A stretch of DNA of 31,032 nucleotides, from the IMG/VR virus record IMGVR_UViG_3300018019_000252, positions 1 to 31,032 of that record. One strand, given 5' to 3'. Below the pieces are notes generated by a model. The model did not search any database. It was not told the DNA's origin and saw only the letters and a list, made by a program, of their open reading frames with translations. Both the position numbers and the translations under genes were made by a program. The number at the start of each line of letters is the position of its first letter. The stretch's first letter is position 1. Origin of the DNA: a virus. Of the stretch, positions 22,751 to 30,398 are shown piece by piece.

Positions 22751-23206
22751 TCACGCCTGGGCGCCTCCAGCCAGGCCGCGCACCTGCACCGAGATCTTGC
22801 TTTGGCCGTTGTCGGGCCCCTCTCGGAACTCGGCGACCATGGTGCTAGGGGCCCTGGCCGCCCAGGCCGAGACAACCTTCTTGCAGCCGGCGCAGTAGTG
22901 CACCACCGGCATCGAGACGAACTCGCGCGTCTCCCAGTGGTCTTTGTCCCGGTAGACCTTGAACTTGACCGTGCGGATCGTGCCGCCGCCCTCCGTGGCA
23001 TACTGCAATGCCAGCCGCGGGAACCGGCGCTGGAAGTCCGACGCCGGGTAGAACTGCAGCAGCTGGCCGATCGCCGGTGCCGTTTGGCACTGCTGGCATT
23101 TTGCCCCCCGTAGCACGCGGAACCGCCACTCCTCGACCGGGGTGCGCATGCCCCCCATGAACTTCCGCAGGTGCCGCTCTGCCTTAATCTTCGCGTCTCT
23201 GCCCAT
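22751..23206 (-). CDS. Zinc-ribbon-like phage protein
   Basis: A 151-residue protein with two CxxC pairs: C37-x2-C40 and C105-x2-C108. Separated by a strand-rich stretch with TVKFKVYRDKDHWETREF, they could bind one zinc as a split ribbon. The start MGRDAKIKAERHLRKF is basic and helical, a style common in small phage proteins. It has AGGAGCACACC before the ATG. Its stop overlaps the in-frame GTG of the phospholipase-like gene (GTGA). Function unknown; nucleic acid or protein binding is likely. Confidence 0.5.
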   Translation of the reverse strand: MGRDAKIKAERHLRKFMGGMRTPVEEWRFRVLRGAKCQQCQTAPAIGQLLQFYPASDFQRRFPRLALQYATEGGGTIRTVKFKVYRDKDHWETREFVSMPVVHYCAGCKKVVSAWAARAPSTMVAEFREGPDNGQSKISVQVRGLAGGAQA

Positions 23207-23215
23207 GGTGTGCTC

Positions 23216-23950
23216 CTAATAGCCGTAGGTTTTCTTCATCACGACCCTGCGCTGGCCAGGCGGCACCGTTCCCATCAGGTCCAGCCCCGGCCGCTTGCGC
23301 ACGTAAAACACGATCCGGCCGCCGCCCACGTGCTCTTCCACCAGCTCGATGTTCCCCGGCGTAGCGCCCGGGCAGGTTTCGAGGAACAGCTGCAGCAGCG
23401 CCCGGCAGTGGGCCGCGCGGTCGTCGGCTAGCTCCTGCGCAACCCTGGCCACGTAGGCCCCCGGGTCACGGCTGGGTAGCTCGACCGGCGCCGTTTCCTG
23501 TGGAGCCGGATCACTCGGCCAGCGCCAGGTAATGCCCCGCTTCGACTCGTCCAGCGGCGCGAAAGGGTCGACTATGAACGGCTCCCATGCACCGCCCGGA
23601 TAGGTTCTGACCAGCACGCCAAGGCCGAGAGGCTTGGCAGGTGGCTCGGCCGGCGGCTCCTGAAGGCCCAGCCGCCCGGGACGATCGCCGCGTCCGTACC
23701 ACCGCTCGCGGGCGCGACTGGCCGTGTTGAAGGCCCGCAGGCAGCCGAGTATGAACTCGGCCAGGATGAAGTCGGGCGTGTTGCTGGCGTTCTCGGCGCT
23801 GCACAAGTTGATGGCGCGCCTAATGCTCGCGCTCAGCTGGTCTTCAGCTGGCTCGGGATAGCTCTCACCCTCGCAGTCCTTCTCGGGCGGCCGGGGGCCG
23901 GGCTCGGCTACGGGAACGGAAACGGGTTGTCCTGTGGGATTGGGATCCAT
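23216..23950 (-). CDS. Conserved phage protein with SNTPDFILAEF motif
   Basis: A 244-residue protein. Residues 40-85 contain INLCSAENASNTPDFILAEF and a following helix ending RERWYG. From memory this Asn-Thr-Pro-Asp-Phe-Ile-Leu motif is widespread in small phage proteins of about 80-110 residues, of unknown role. Here it is preceded by a Pro/Glu-rich disordered part and followed by an extra domain (about 95-244) with a helix (AQELADDRAAHCRALLQLF) and closing strands (RIVFYVRKRPG). The extension beyond the usual short form is unusual. GGAGG precedes the ATG. Confidence 0.5.
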   Translation of the reverse strand: MDPNPTGQPVSVPVAEPGPRPPEKDCEGESYPEPAEDQLSASIRRAINLCSAENASNTPDFILAEFILGCLRAFNTASRARERWYGRGDRPGRLGLQEPPAEPPAKPLGLGVLVRTYPGGAWEPFIVDPFAPLDESKRGITWRWPSDPAPQETAPVELPSRDPGAYVARVAQELADDRAAHCRALLQLFLETCPGATPGNIELVEEHVGGGRIVFYVRKRPGLDLMGTVPPGQRRVVMKKTYGY

Positions 23951-23960
23951 GGGTTGCCTC

Positions 23961-24446
23961 CTATCGGGTTGCGGTTACCAGGTGAGTCCAACTTACCGTG
24001 CCCACCCGGGAAACCTGCTGCGCGCTGATGCCGAAAAGCCTGGCCAGCCTAGCCTTCGGCTCGCCATTTGCCTTGCGCCTGATGATCTCCTTGGCCTGCT
24101 CTTCCGTGATCTTCGCATTGCCGTGGTCTGCCCCACGCCTGCGAACATACCTGTCCATGCGCTGCCGCTGGCCCGGCGTTGCCAGGTGTAGCCAGTTGGC
24201 GCGGCCGACTGCCGCAATGGCCGTCTTGCTAACGCCAAACTCCCGGGCTAGCTCGCGGGTCGTTGCGCCCCCTGCTTTTTTTCGTATGACGTCCATGGCT
24301 TGCGCGTTGGTTAGTTTGGCCGTTGCATGCCGTTCGCCACGAGACTGCCGGCCCTTGCTGTCATGTGCAGGCACTGGGCCGTTCTTGTCGACCTTCGACC
24401 AGAAGCGGTTAGCGATGTGGCTTGCCCGTCTACCGTGTTTTTTCAT
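23961..24446 (-). CDS. HNH homing-type protein lacking its HNH core; duplicated HTH
   Basis: The 161-residue product starts with ANRFWSKVDKNGPV (12-25), the opening typical of phage HNH homing endonucleases, where a Cys-Trp-x-Trp turn and the nuclease core normally follow. Here it runs straight into a Lys/Arg/Ser linker. Two helix-turn-helix units follow: 37-88 (AKLTNAQAMDVIRKKAGG, LAREFGVSKTAI) and 105-156 (AKITEEQAKEIIRRKANG, LARLFGISAQQV). They align along their length, so they look like a duplication of the DNA-binding tail. The protein probably binds DNA but should not cut it. It overlaps the next gene by ATGA. Confidence 0.6.
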   Translation of the reverse strand: MKKHGRRASHIANRFWSKVDKNGPVPAHDSKGRQSRGERHATAKLTNAQAMDVIRKKAGGATTRELAREFGVSKTAIAAVGRANWLHLATPGQRQRMDRYVRRRGADHGNAKITEEQAKEIIRRKANGEPKARLARLFGISAQQVSRVGTVSWTHLVTATR

Positions 24447-25582
24447 TCCGCTGGCAACCCTAACGCCTGTCTAACCGTTTGGCCAGGGTATCCGGCCCTG
24501 AAGTCCTTGAGCACCCCCAGCTCGTGGTTCGTGGGGTAGCCGCCCAGCACTGCGGCCGCGACCTGGTCGACGTACTCGAGCTTCTCTCGAGCGCCGGTGG
24601 GCTCGGCGTACTTTTGCCGCCAATTGCTCTCCGGGTCGAGCCAGCACGCGAAGGCCTCGGCCCAGGCCTCGTCAGGGTGGCGCTGCGGGTACCCGGGCTC
24701 GACGTCGCTCATGTAGCGCACGAACGCCGGGTCGAGCGGGTCCTTCAGCTGGGGCAGGGTGTCCGGGTACGGCAGGGTAAAGTCGCCAAAGGTGGCCGTC
24801 CAGTCCGGCCGCTTCCACAGCTCGAAGGCATAGTTAACCGAGTGCCCCACCTCGTGCCGTATCGAGCGCTCGACGTTCTCCCACGTGATCGGGTAGCGCG
24901 GAAAGGCCGCGTCCCGCAGGTCGTTGGTAGCCAGGAACCACGGAAGGTTGACGGTGGTCGCGCGATCGGCAGCCCAGAAGCCCGAGGGGCCCAGCATGTA
25001 GGTCGGCTCGTAGTGCGCGATCCCGGCCGTGACCAGCTGGTCGTGGATGCGGTCTAGGATCTCCTTCAGCCGGCCGGTGGGCACCAGGTTCAGGCTCTCG
25101 ACCGGGCGGTCCAGCAGGCCGCGGATCGGGCTCTCCTCGAACAGGGGATCCGGCTCACCGTATTGCCTGGCGATCCTGGCCCAGGTGGCCCCGCCGCGCA
25201 TGATCATAGCCTTGTCGTCAATGAACAGGTCGCAGGACGGCTTGCCGCCCAGGCCGTCGTCGATAGCGTCGAACGTGCCGGGCAGCTCGCGGTCCACGAA
25301 GTCCACCATCTGGTGGTAGCGCGCCCACTGCAGGTGCCGCGAGTCGCGCCAGGTCTTGCGGTCGAGCGGCACGATGCCAGCGCGCACCAGGGGGTTCAGC
25401 GCCGGGTCGTACAGGTGCGCACGGCTGGCCCGTCCGGACCACAGGAGCAGCACATGCCCGGCCCGCTTGAGCGAGAGCAGGGCCTCGCGGGCCCCGGGCA
25501 GGAACTCGAGCGGCGTAACGACGTCGTCATACGAGCGGTCCTGGCTCACCACCGTGCCGTCGAAGTCGACTGCAATGATCAC
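24443..25582 (-). CDS. HAD-family phosphatase fused to zincin metalloprotease
   Basis: A 379-residue protein with two enzyme domains. Residues 1-135 are HAD-like: motif 1 VDFDGT with Asp6 and Asp8, motif 2 LLLWSGRAS with Ser49, and the acidic motif DLFIDDKA with Asp122-Asp123. Residues about 165-340 form a zincin: SIRHEVGHSVNYAF with HExxH at 243-247, and HPDEAWAEAFACWL (302-315) with Glu305 or Glu309 as third ligand, the layout of putative Peptidase_Mx-type proteins. The start is GTG, overlapping the microgene stop (GTGA), with no strong ribosome site. I know no standard protein with this pairing. Both active sites look complete. Confidence 0.68.
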   Translation of the reverse strand: MIIAVDFDGTVVSQDRSYDDVVTPLEFLPGAREALLSLKRAGHVLLLWSGRASRAHLYDPALNPLVRAGIVPLDRKTWRDSRHLQWARYHQMVDFVDRELPGTFDAIDDGLGGKPSCDLFIDDKAMIMRGGATWARIARQYGEPDPLFEESPIRGLLDRPVESLNLVPTGRLKEILDRIHDQLVTAGIAHYEPTYMLGPSGFWAADRATTVNLPWFLATNDLRDAAFPRYPITWENVERSIRHEVGHSVNYAFELWKRPDWTATFGDFTLPYPDTLPQLKDPLDPAFVRYMSDVEPGYPQRHPDEAWAEAFACWLDPESNWRQKYAEPTGAREKLEYVDQVAAAVLGGYPTNHELGVLKDFRAGYPGQTVRQALGLPAE

Positions 25583-25674
25583 GCCGACACCCAGGCGCCG
25601 TTACGAATCCACCCGTGGTATGCCTCGGCACAGGGCAGGATCTGGGCCGGCTTCTTACGACGGCGCCTGGTCAT
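25579..25674 (-). CDS. 31-residue microgene bridging portal and HAD-protease genes
   Basis: ATG at 25674 overlaps the portal stop (ATGA) and its TGA overlaps the GTG of the next gene (GTGA), so it fills the whole gap between them. The peptide starts MTRRRRKKPAQ, then turns neutral with one cysteine and two tryptophans. Exact fit at both ends suggests a translated coupling peptide, perhaps with its own function. Its start has no separate ribosome site. Confidence 0.5.
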   Translation of the reverse strand: MTRRRRKKPAQILPCAEAYHGWIRNGAWVSA

Positions 25675-27380
25675 CGCGCTTCGTTAAGCTCGGTCAAGGA
25701 CTGCGCGGCCAGGTCGGCCCCGGGGGCGGGCTCCTTTTTCAGCTCGTCGATCTCGGCCTGCGGGTTCTCGATGTTGAAGTCGGCCGAGACGTGCCGGACG
25801 GCCGTGCCAAGCGTGATCAGCTTGCCCGTGCGGGCCTGCACGGTTGCCGTCACCTTGGCGGTGGTGTCCTGCGGACTGGGCACCGAGAACGGCGGCCACA
25901 CCAGCTCGATCATGGTGCCGGTCACGTCGCTCAGCTTGCGGTCGACCAGCTGCACGGGCCCGCCATCGGGCTGCGTCTCCACCCTGGGCGGAAGCTGAAT
26001 CTTGCGCACGATCGTCTTGATTGGCGTGGGCTCGCCGTCCTCGCCGGGCTCGCCGCCCGTTTGGACTGGCGTGGCCAGCATGCGGGCCGCGCGCACCAGC
26101 TTCGTCATCAGCGGCACCAGGCCTTTGTCGCCGTACTGCGAGCGCATCACCGAGGCCTTGGCGTGCATGCTGGCGGTGCGCTTATAGATCTCGGCCGCGG
26201 TGACCGGCCCGCCCGAGTTGGCCTCCTGGTCGGCCAGCACGCATTCGGCCGTGCGCAGGGCCCGGGCCTCCAGCCGCTCGGACTCGTCCGCTGCCATCTT
26301 GGACGCTGTGCCGGTGGTCTCGGCGAACTTCAGGTCGCCGCCCTTCTCGACCTTGATCGCTTCCTTGCTGCCGATCGGGATCTCGTTGACATTGCCGTCG
26401 CTCGAGAGCACGGGGGTCGGGTCGGCGTTCCGCATGGTGCCGCCATGGTTGGCGCTGTCCAGCTCGCCTATGCGGTCGAAGTAGTCGTAGCAGCCCAGGC
26501 AGTCGGGGTCGCCGTCCAGGTCGTCGCCCACGGGCAGGTTCTGCACCAGCTGCACGGGCACGAAGCCAAAGCCGTGTTTCTTGCTCTCTTGCACGGTGGC
26601 CGGGTCGTCCCACTTGGGCTCGGTCATGCCGTCGCCCACGGGTAGCGGCTTCCACAGGATGTCCGTTTCACGGTCGATGCGGCGGCGGTGCCAGTAATAC
26701 ACGTCCTCCCAGGCGCCCGTTTCTTTGTTCTGCTCTTCCCGCGGGTAGTAGAAGCGCTCGTCCAGCGAGATCAGCGACGTAGGGTCGGCGGGGTCCTGCT
26801 CGACCGTGCACCAGCGCGCGTCGAAGCACTCGAACACCACGCGGCCGGCAATGACCTTGAAGCCGAAGATCGCGGTGCCCATGCCACCGCCTTTGTTGCG
26901 AACCTCCACCATCTTCGCCCACAGGCCGTAGGTCTTCGAGACGGCCTGCACCCAGTCCTCGGTGTCGCGGTCGCCGGCTACCTTCCAGATCGGGGCCTGC
27001 GCCTCGGAGAACAGCAGCGACGTGAACCGGCTCACGATCGTGTGGCCCAGGTGGCAGGGCACACTCGGCCGGCGGTAGCGCAGCGGCAGCTTGCCCGCGA
27101 CCGGCGTGGTGTTCATGCCAATGTCGACGTAGCCGCCGGGCAGGCTGGGCGCGGCCACGATCGAAGCGCGCGTGGCTGCGTCGGCGTGCTGGCTACCGTC
27201 CCAGTCGACCGAGCAGTCGTCGTGCTGCTGGCACCGGGCATAAGCCCAGTATCGATTCAGCTCGATCTGCCGCCTGGACATGCCAAGGCGCTTGATCCCC
27301 TCGTTAACCAGCTGCTGGTCGGCCACCGTGTCCACCACCTTGCGGCCTGCGCCTAGATCTCGAAGGATTCCGTTTCCCAT
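25671..27380 (-). CDS. Portal protein
   Basis: Start set at ATG 27380 with AGGA before it, giving 569 residues; the open frame extends upstream into the terminase gene. The protein forms the dodecameric ring through which DNA enters and leaves the head. Order fits (terminase, portal). Sequence features fit a large portal: helical N-terminal part, a strand-rich wing (about 150-270, with DERFYYPREEQNKETGAWED and VYYWHRRRIDRE), and a helical stem-crown region (about 330-450). A Pro/Gly-rich charged tail closes it. The N-terminal RQIELNRYWAYARCQQH and a run of cysteines (CQQHDDC, then DCLGCYDYF) are less usual. Confidence 0.75.
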   Translation of the reverse strand: MGNGILRDLGAGRKVVDTVADQQLVNEGIKRLGMSRRQIELNRYWAYARCQQHDDCSVDWDGSQHADAATRASIVAAPSLPGGYVDIGMNTTPVAGKLPLRYRRPSVPCHLGHTIVSRFTSLLFSEAQAPIWKVAGDRDTEDWVQAVSKTYGLWAKMVEVRNKGGGMGTAIFGFKVIAGRVVFECFDARWCTVEQDPADPTSLISLDERFYYPREEQNKETGAWEDVYYWHRRRIDRETDILWKPLPVGDGMTEPKWDDPATVQESKKHGFGFVPVQLVQNLPVGDDLDGDPDCLGCYDYFDRIGELDSANHGGTMRNADPTPVLSSDGNVNEIPIGSKEAIKVEKGGDLKFAETTGTASKMAADESERLEARALRTAECVLADQEANSGGPVTAAEIYKRTASMHAKASVMRSQYGDKGLVPLMTKLVRAARMLATPVQTGGEPGEDGEPTPIKTIVRKIQLPPRVETQPDGGPVQLVDRKLSDVTGTMIELVWPPFSVPSPQDTTAKVTATVQARTGKLITLGTAVRHVSADFNIENPQAEIDELKKEPAPGADLAAQSLTELNEAR

Positions 27381-27388
27381 GATGCATC

Positions 27389-28891
27389 CTACCAATTCAG
27401 GAGGTTGAGTGTCACGGCCCCAATTGCGGGCGGGGGCTTGTCGACCTGGCCCAGGCGCTCGCCTTCTTTGGCGAGCCAGCTCGCCATCGCCCGGTCGCCG
27501 GTGTGCGCGGGCTTGGGCCGGTAGCCCAGCAGCTCGCTCACCCAGGCCTCGATCTCGGGCTCCATGCTGCCGCCCATGTTGGGGATGATCCACTTGCAGG
27601 CGGCGAACTCGGCGGCCATGGCCTCGAACCCGAACGTGGGGTCGGCTTTGTTGCGGCCGGTGGTGTAGGGCACGATCGGGATCGCGGTGCCCGCGTGTAG
27701 CAGCTGCACGAGGTAGTCCTGCGCGGCGTTGTTCTCGACCACGAAGATGCACTGAAAGCGGTACGAGTACTCGATGACCTTGGCCATGATCTCGGCCGCC
27801 AGCCACCGCCCGCTCTCGACCCACAGCACCTCGCGGTCGCCGTTTGGGTGCACCAGCAGCACGAAGAACACGGTCAGGTCGTTGTCCTGGCCGCGCCCCA
27901 CACCCAGGTCGACGCCGCAGTAGACCTTGCACCCCCAAGGAACGGCCTTGAGCGCATAGACCGGCCGCGAGCCCTGGCCGTTCTGGCCTAGGCCGCGCCG
28001 CATGCAGTCGTCAATCCACGACCGCTTGAACCGACTGCTGCTGTCGTCCCGGCACTCGCAAAACAGCTGGCTCGCGATCTCGCTGGGCAGGATCAGCTCG
28101 GCCTTGCGATTCTCGATAGCCTGCAGGGGCCAGCGCTCGGGCCAGCGGGGCGTTTCGTCCGGGTTGAGTATTGGGTACTTGAACCCATGCCATCGGCTGC
28201 TCTTGACGACCGTATGCAGAAGGTCCTCGGGGTGAAAGGCGTTGCCCAGGAGCAGGATCCGCCCGGTCTCGGGGTTGATGCGGCCGGGTATGCTCTTCAG
28301 GTACCAGTCCAGCAGCTCGGCCCGGCGGTAGGGCGAGTGGGTGTTCTCCCGGTTCACCACGTCGTCCAGAATGGCCTCGTCGATACGAACGCCTTGGATA
28401 TTAACTCCCACGGCGCCCACGGCAACGCTCGGCCAGCTGGAGATATACGGGCGCTTGACCGTGATCTGCTCGGTGTTCCAGGGATTCCTAGCGTCGGGCC
28501 GCAGGTGGGGAAACACCTGGCCCAGCTCGCGCGAGCTTTCGATGTACTGCGAGATCGCGCTCATGATCTTGACGGCCGGGCCGCTGCTGGCGCACACGAT
28601 GGCGAACCGCAAGGACGGGTTCTGGCCCAGGCGGAACAGGGTGCGGGCCACGGTTAGGTTTTGCGTCTTGCCACTGTTGGCGAAGGCCCAGATCACAAGG
28701 CGGTCGTAGGTGTCGGCCAGGTAGTGCCACTCTTCCTGGAAGTAGGCCAGGTCGATCGGCTTGCCCGTGTATTCGTCGCGCATCACGTAGTGACAGAAGG
28801 CCGTGATGTTCTCGCGCGCTAGCTGGATGGCGGTGCTCTCATAGTGTTCGTAGCCCTCATCCAGCAACTGGCGTTGCGACAGGGCCGTCAC
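27389..28891 (-). CDS. Terminase large subunit
   Basis: The 500-residue packaging motor. The ATPase half has a Walker A-like loop FANSGKTQ (70-77), weaker than the classic GxxxxGKT, and a Walker B region IDEAILDDVV (170-179). The nuclease half shows an RNase H-type pattern: CGVDLGVGRGQDND with Asp328, VVENNAAQ with Glu386, and HTGDRAMASWL near the end with a possible third acid. The GTG start overlaps the small-subunit stop (GTGA). Packaging mode (cos or headful) cannot be read from here. Confidence 0.8.
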   Translation of the reverse strand: MTALSQRQLLDEGYEHYESTAIQLARENITAFCHYVMRDEYTGKPIDLAYFQEEWHYLADTYDRLVIWAFANSGKTQNLTVARTLFRLGQNPSLRFAIVCASSGPAVKIMSAISQYIESSRELGQVFPHLRPDARNPWNTEQITVKRPYISSWPSVAVGAVGVNIQGVRIDEAILDDVVNRENTHSPYRRAELLDWYLKSIPGRINPETGRILLLGNAFHPEDLLHTVVKSSRWHGFKYPILNPDETPRWPERWPLQAIENRKAELILPSEIASQLFCECRDDSSSRFKRSWIDDCMRRGLGQNGQGSRPVYALKAVPWGCKVYCGVDLGVGRGQDNDLTVFFVLLVHPNGDREVLWVESGRWLAAEIMAKVIEYSYRFQCIFVVENNAAQDYLVQLLHAGTAIPIVPYTTGRNKADPTFGFEAMAAEFAACKWIIPNMGGSMEPEIEAWVSELLGYRPKPAHTGDRAMASWLAKEGERLGQVDKPPPAIGAVTLNLLNW

Positions 28892-29730
28892 GGGCGCTTC
28901 ACCCCTATCGGGCCGGCCACGCTGGGGGCCACCAGGTTCCCGGGCAGGGAACCCGCCATACCCATCGGGCCGCGGGGCGGGGCCACGGGCGGAGGCGTCG
29001 GGCCGGCCGCTGTGGGCACGGGGCTGTTCGAGGCCTGCGCCTCGATCACGACTCCGCTTTGCGCCGGGCTACCGGGCAGCGTGGGCGCGCGCACCTCGAC
29101 CCCGCTGATGGCTCGCTGGCCCTGGGTGCGCTGTGCTACCTCCTGCGCCATTCGTACCGAAGCCAGAATGCGGCTGGCCTTCTCCTCGTCGCTCATGATC
29201 ACGGGTGCGACTTCATGGGTCGTGTGGGTCTGCAGCGGGCCGCCCTGCGGGCCGGTGAACTGCAGGTTCTTGACCGGGATGCCGACGGCATACTGCATCA
29301 GCAACTCGGCCATTTCCTTCTGCTGCGGGTGCTTGCTGTTGATGGCAGCCCTGGCCATGGCGTGAATCACCTGCTCGAGAATGGTCAGGGTGACCTTCTT
29401 CCCGTTGTCGGTAAGCGGCGCGCCGTTGGGCCCGCGCACCACGTCCGCCCGGCACAGGAACCTGACCTGGCGCATGGTCGACCTGTATCGGGTCTCGACG
29501 TCCTCGTCCAGGCTGCGCGCGATGATCTCCAGGCCTGCAGCGCGCTTGCCGTTCACCCGCATCAGCTGCCGGCTCAGCGCCACTTCTATGTCCAGCCCGA
29601 AGTCGGTGTCGCTGTCGCTTCTGTCGCTGCGCTGCCCGCGCGTTCGGCCTGGCTTGGGCCCGGGCTTCTTGCGGGGCCGTGGGGCTGCTGGTGCCGCGCC
29701 CTTTGCTGGCGCCTGCTGCTGGTCAGCCAT
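28888..29730 (-). CDS. Probable terminase small subunit
   Basis: A 280-residue protein directly before the large subunit. It has a Lys/Pro/Arg-rich N-terminus (KPGPKPGRTRG), a helical central part (about 50-155) with KKVTLTILEQVIHAMARAA that could form the oligomer ring, and a Pro/Ala/Gly-rich C-terminus. No clear helix-turn-helix is seen; the XRE protein just upstream carries one, so the two may share DNA recognition. GAGG lies ten bases before the ATG. Identification is from position and general make-up. Confidence 0.5.
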   Translation of the reverse strand: MADQQQAPAKGAAPAAPRPRKKPGPKPGRTRGQRSDRSDSDTDFGLDIEVALSRQLMRVNGKRAAGLEIIARSLDEDVETRYRSTMRQVRFLCRADVVRGPNGAPLTDNGKKVTLTILEQVIHAMARAAINSKHPQQKEMAELLMQYAVGIPVKNLQFTGPQGGPLQTHTTHEVAPVIMSDEEKASRILASVRMAQEVAQRTQGQRAISGVEVRAPTLPGSPAQSGVVIEAQASNSPVPTAAGPTPPPVAPPRGPMGMAGSLPGNLVAPSVAGPIGVKRP

Positions 29731-30031
29731 TCTCGAGAGTCCTCTCGATCGCCTCCCTCTCGGCCAGCTCCCTTCGTGACTGCTCCAGCGCTTCGATCAC
29801 TTCGGGATCCGTGGCCTGCTGCTTCAGGTGCTGCGTGATCCGGTCCAGCACCATTCGCGCCAGCACACCGTCGATCCGCTCCCACATGGAGCGAGACACC
29901 TTCAGCACCCCATGCTCGGCCCGGTTCAGCGTGATCCGGTGCACGCCCGCGCGTCGCGCCAACTCAGCCTGAGTTATGCCTACCATGCTGCGAAGAAGCC
30001 CGAGCGCTTGCATTGCCCTTGCCCTTCCCAT
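29723..30031 (-). CDS. Small XRE-type helix-turn-helix protein before terminase
   Basis: A 102-residue protein. Residues about 10-60 form a Cro/C1-type HTH: LRSMVGITQAELARRAGVHR with recognition helix HRITLNRAE. The C-terminal half is a charged helix ending EAIERTLENG. It overlaps the next gene by eight bases. A 6-bp-arm inverted repeat lies 20 bases before its start. It may regulate the morphogenesis operon or act as a terminase DNA-recognition partner. The start could be the ATG at 30031 or the internal one at Met7. Confidence 0.6.
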   Translation of the reverse strand: MGRARAMQALGLLRSMVGITQAELARRAGVHRITLNRAEHGVLKVSRSMWERIDGVLARMVLDRITQHLKQQATDPEVIEALEQSRRELAEREAIERTLENG

Positions 30032-30050
30032 GTATCACCAGCCCCTAGGG

Positions 30051-30064
30051 ACTACACATGTAGT
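30051..30064. promoter_or_regulatory. Candidate operator ACTACA-CA-TGTAGT
   Basis: Perfect 6-base arms with a 2-base spacer, 20 bases upstream of the small XRE gene. Size and location fit an operator for that protein or for the repressor further right. No copy of the same sequence was noticed at the other regulator. Confidence 0.4.
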
Positions 30065-30398
30065 TCTGCGCCCACAGTCGAGCAGCTGCGAATTGTCGAG
30101 CGATCTTGCGCTCTTGCCGACCGAGGTTGCGAGCGCCTCTCGTTTTGCCCTGTCAGGTGCGGGATCCGAGGGCAGATCCGGGCTTCGCAGGGCAGTGCGA
30201 GAGAGATTAAGGGGCGGGGCTGGGCGCAGCTGTCAAGATAAATCGCCCTGGCCCGACGGTGGCAGCGCGGGCGGGGGAATGTGAGGTGGCTTACGTTAGG
30301 GGCGCAAATCGCCACGCTGTGGCGTAGCTGGAGGCACCACTGGAGGGGATCCGATCGCGACCTGCCGGCTACCACACCGCCATGACCGGTCGTTTACC
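30065..30398. other. Gene-free stretch between the two regulator genes
   Basis: No supported gene on either strand. The minus strand has a TTGACA box (about 30231-30236), but no good -10 at normal spacing, and the nearest AT-rich hexamer TTAATC lies too far. An inverted repeat CGCCAC-GCT-GTGGCG is at 30310-30324. The stretch probably holds the promoter for the morphogenesis operon, but I cannot point to it with confidence. Confidence 0.35.
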
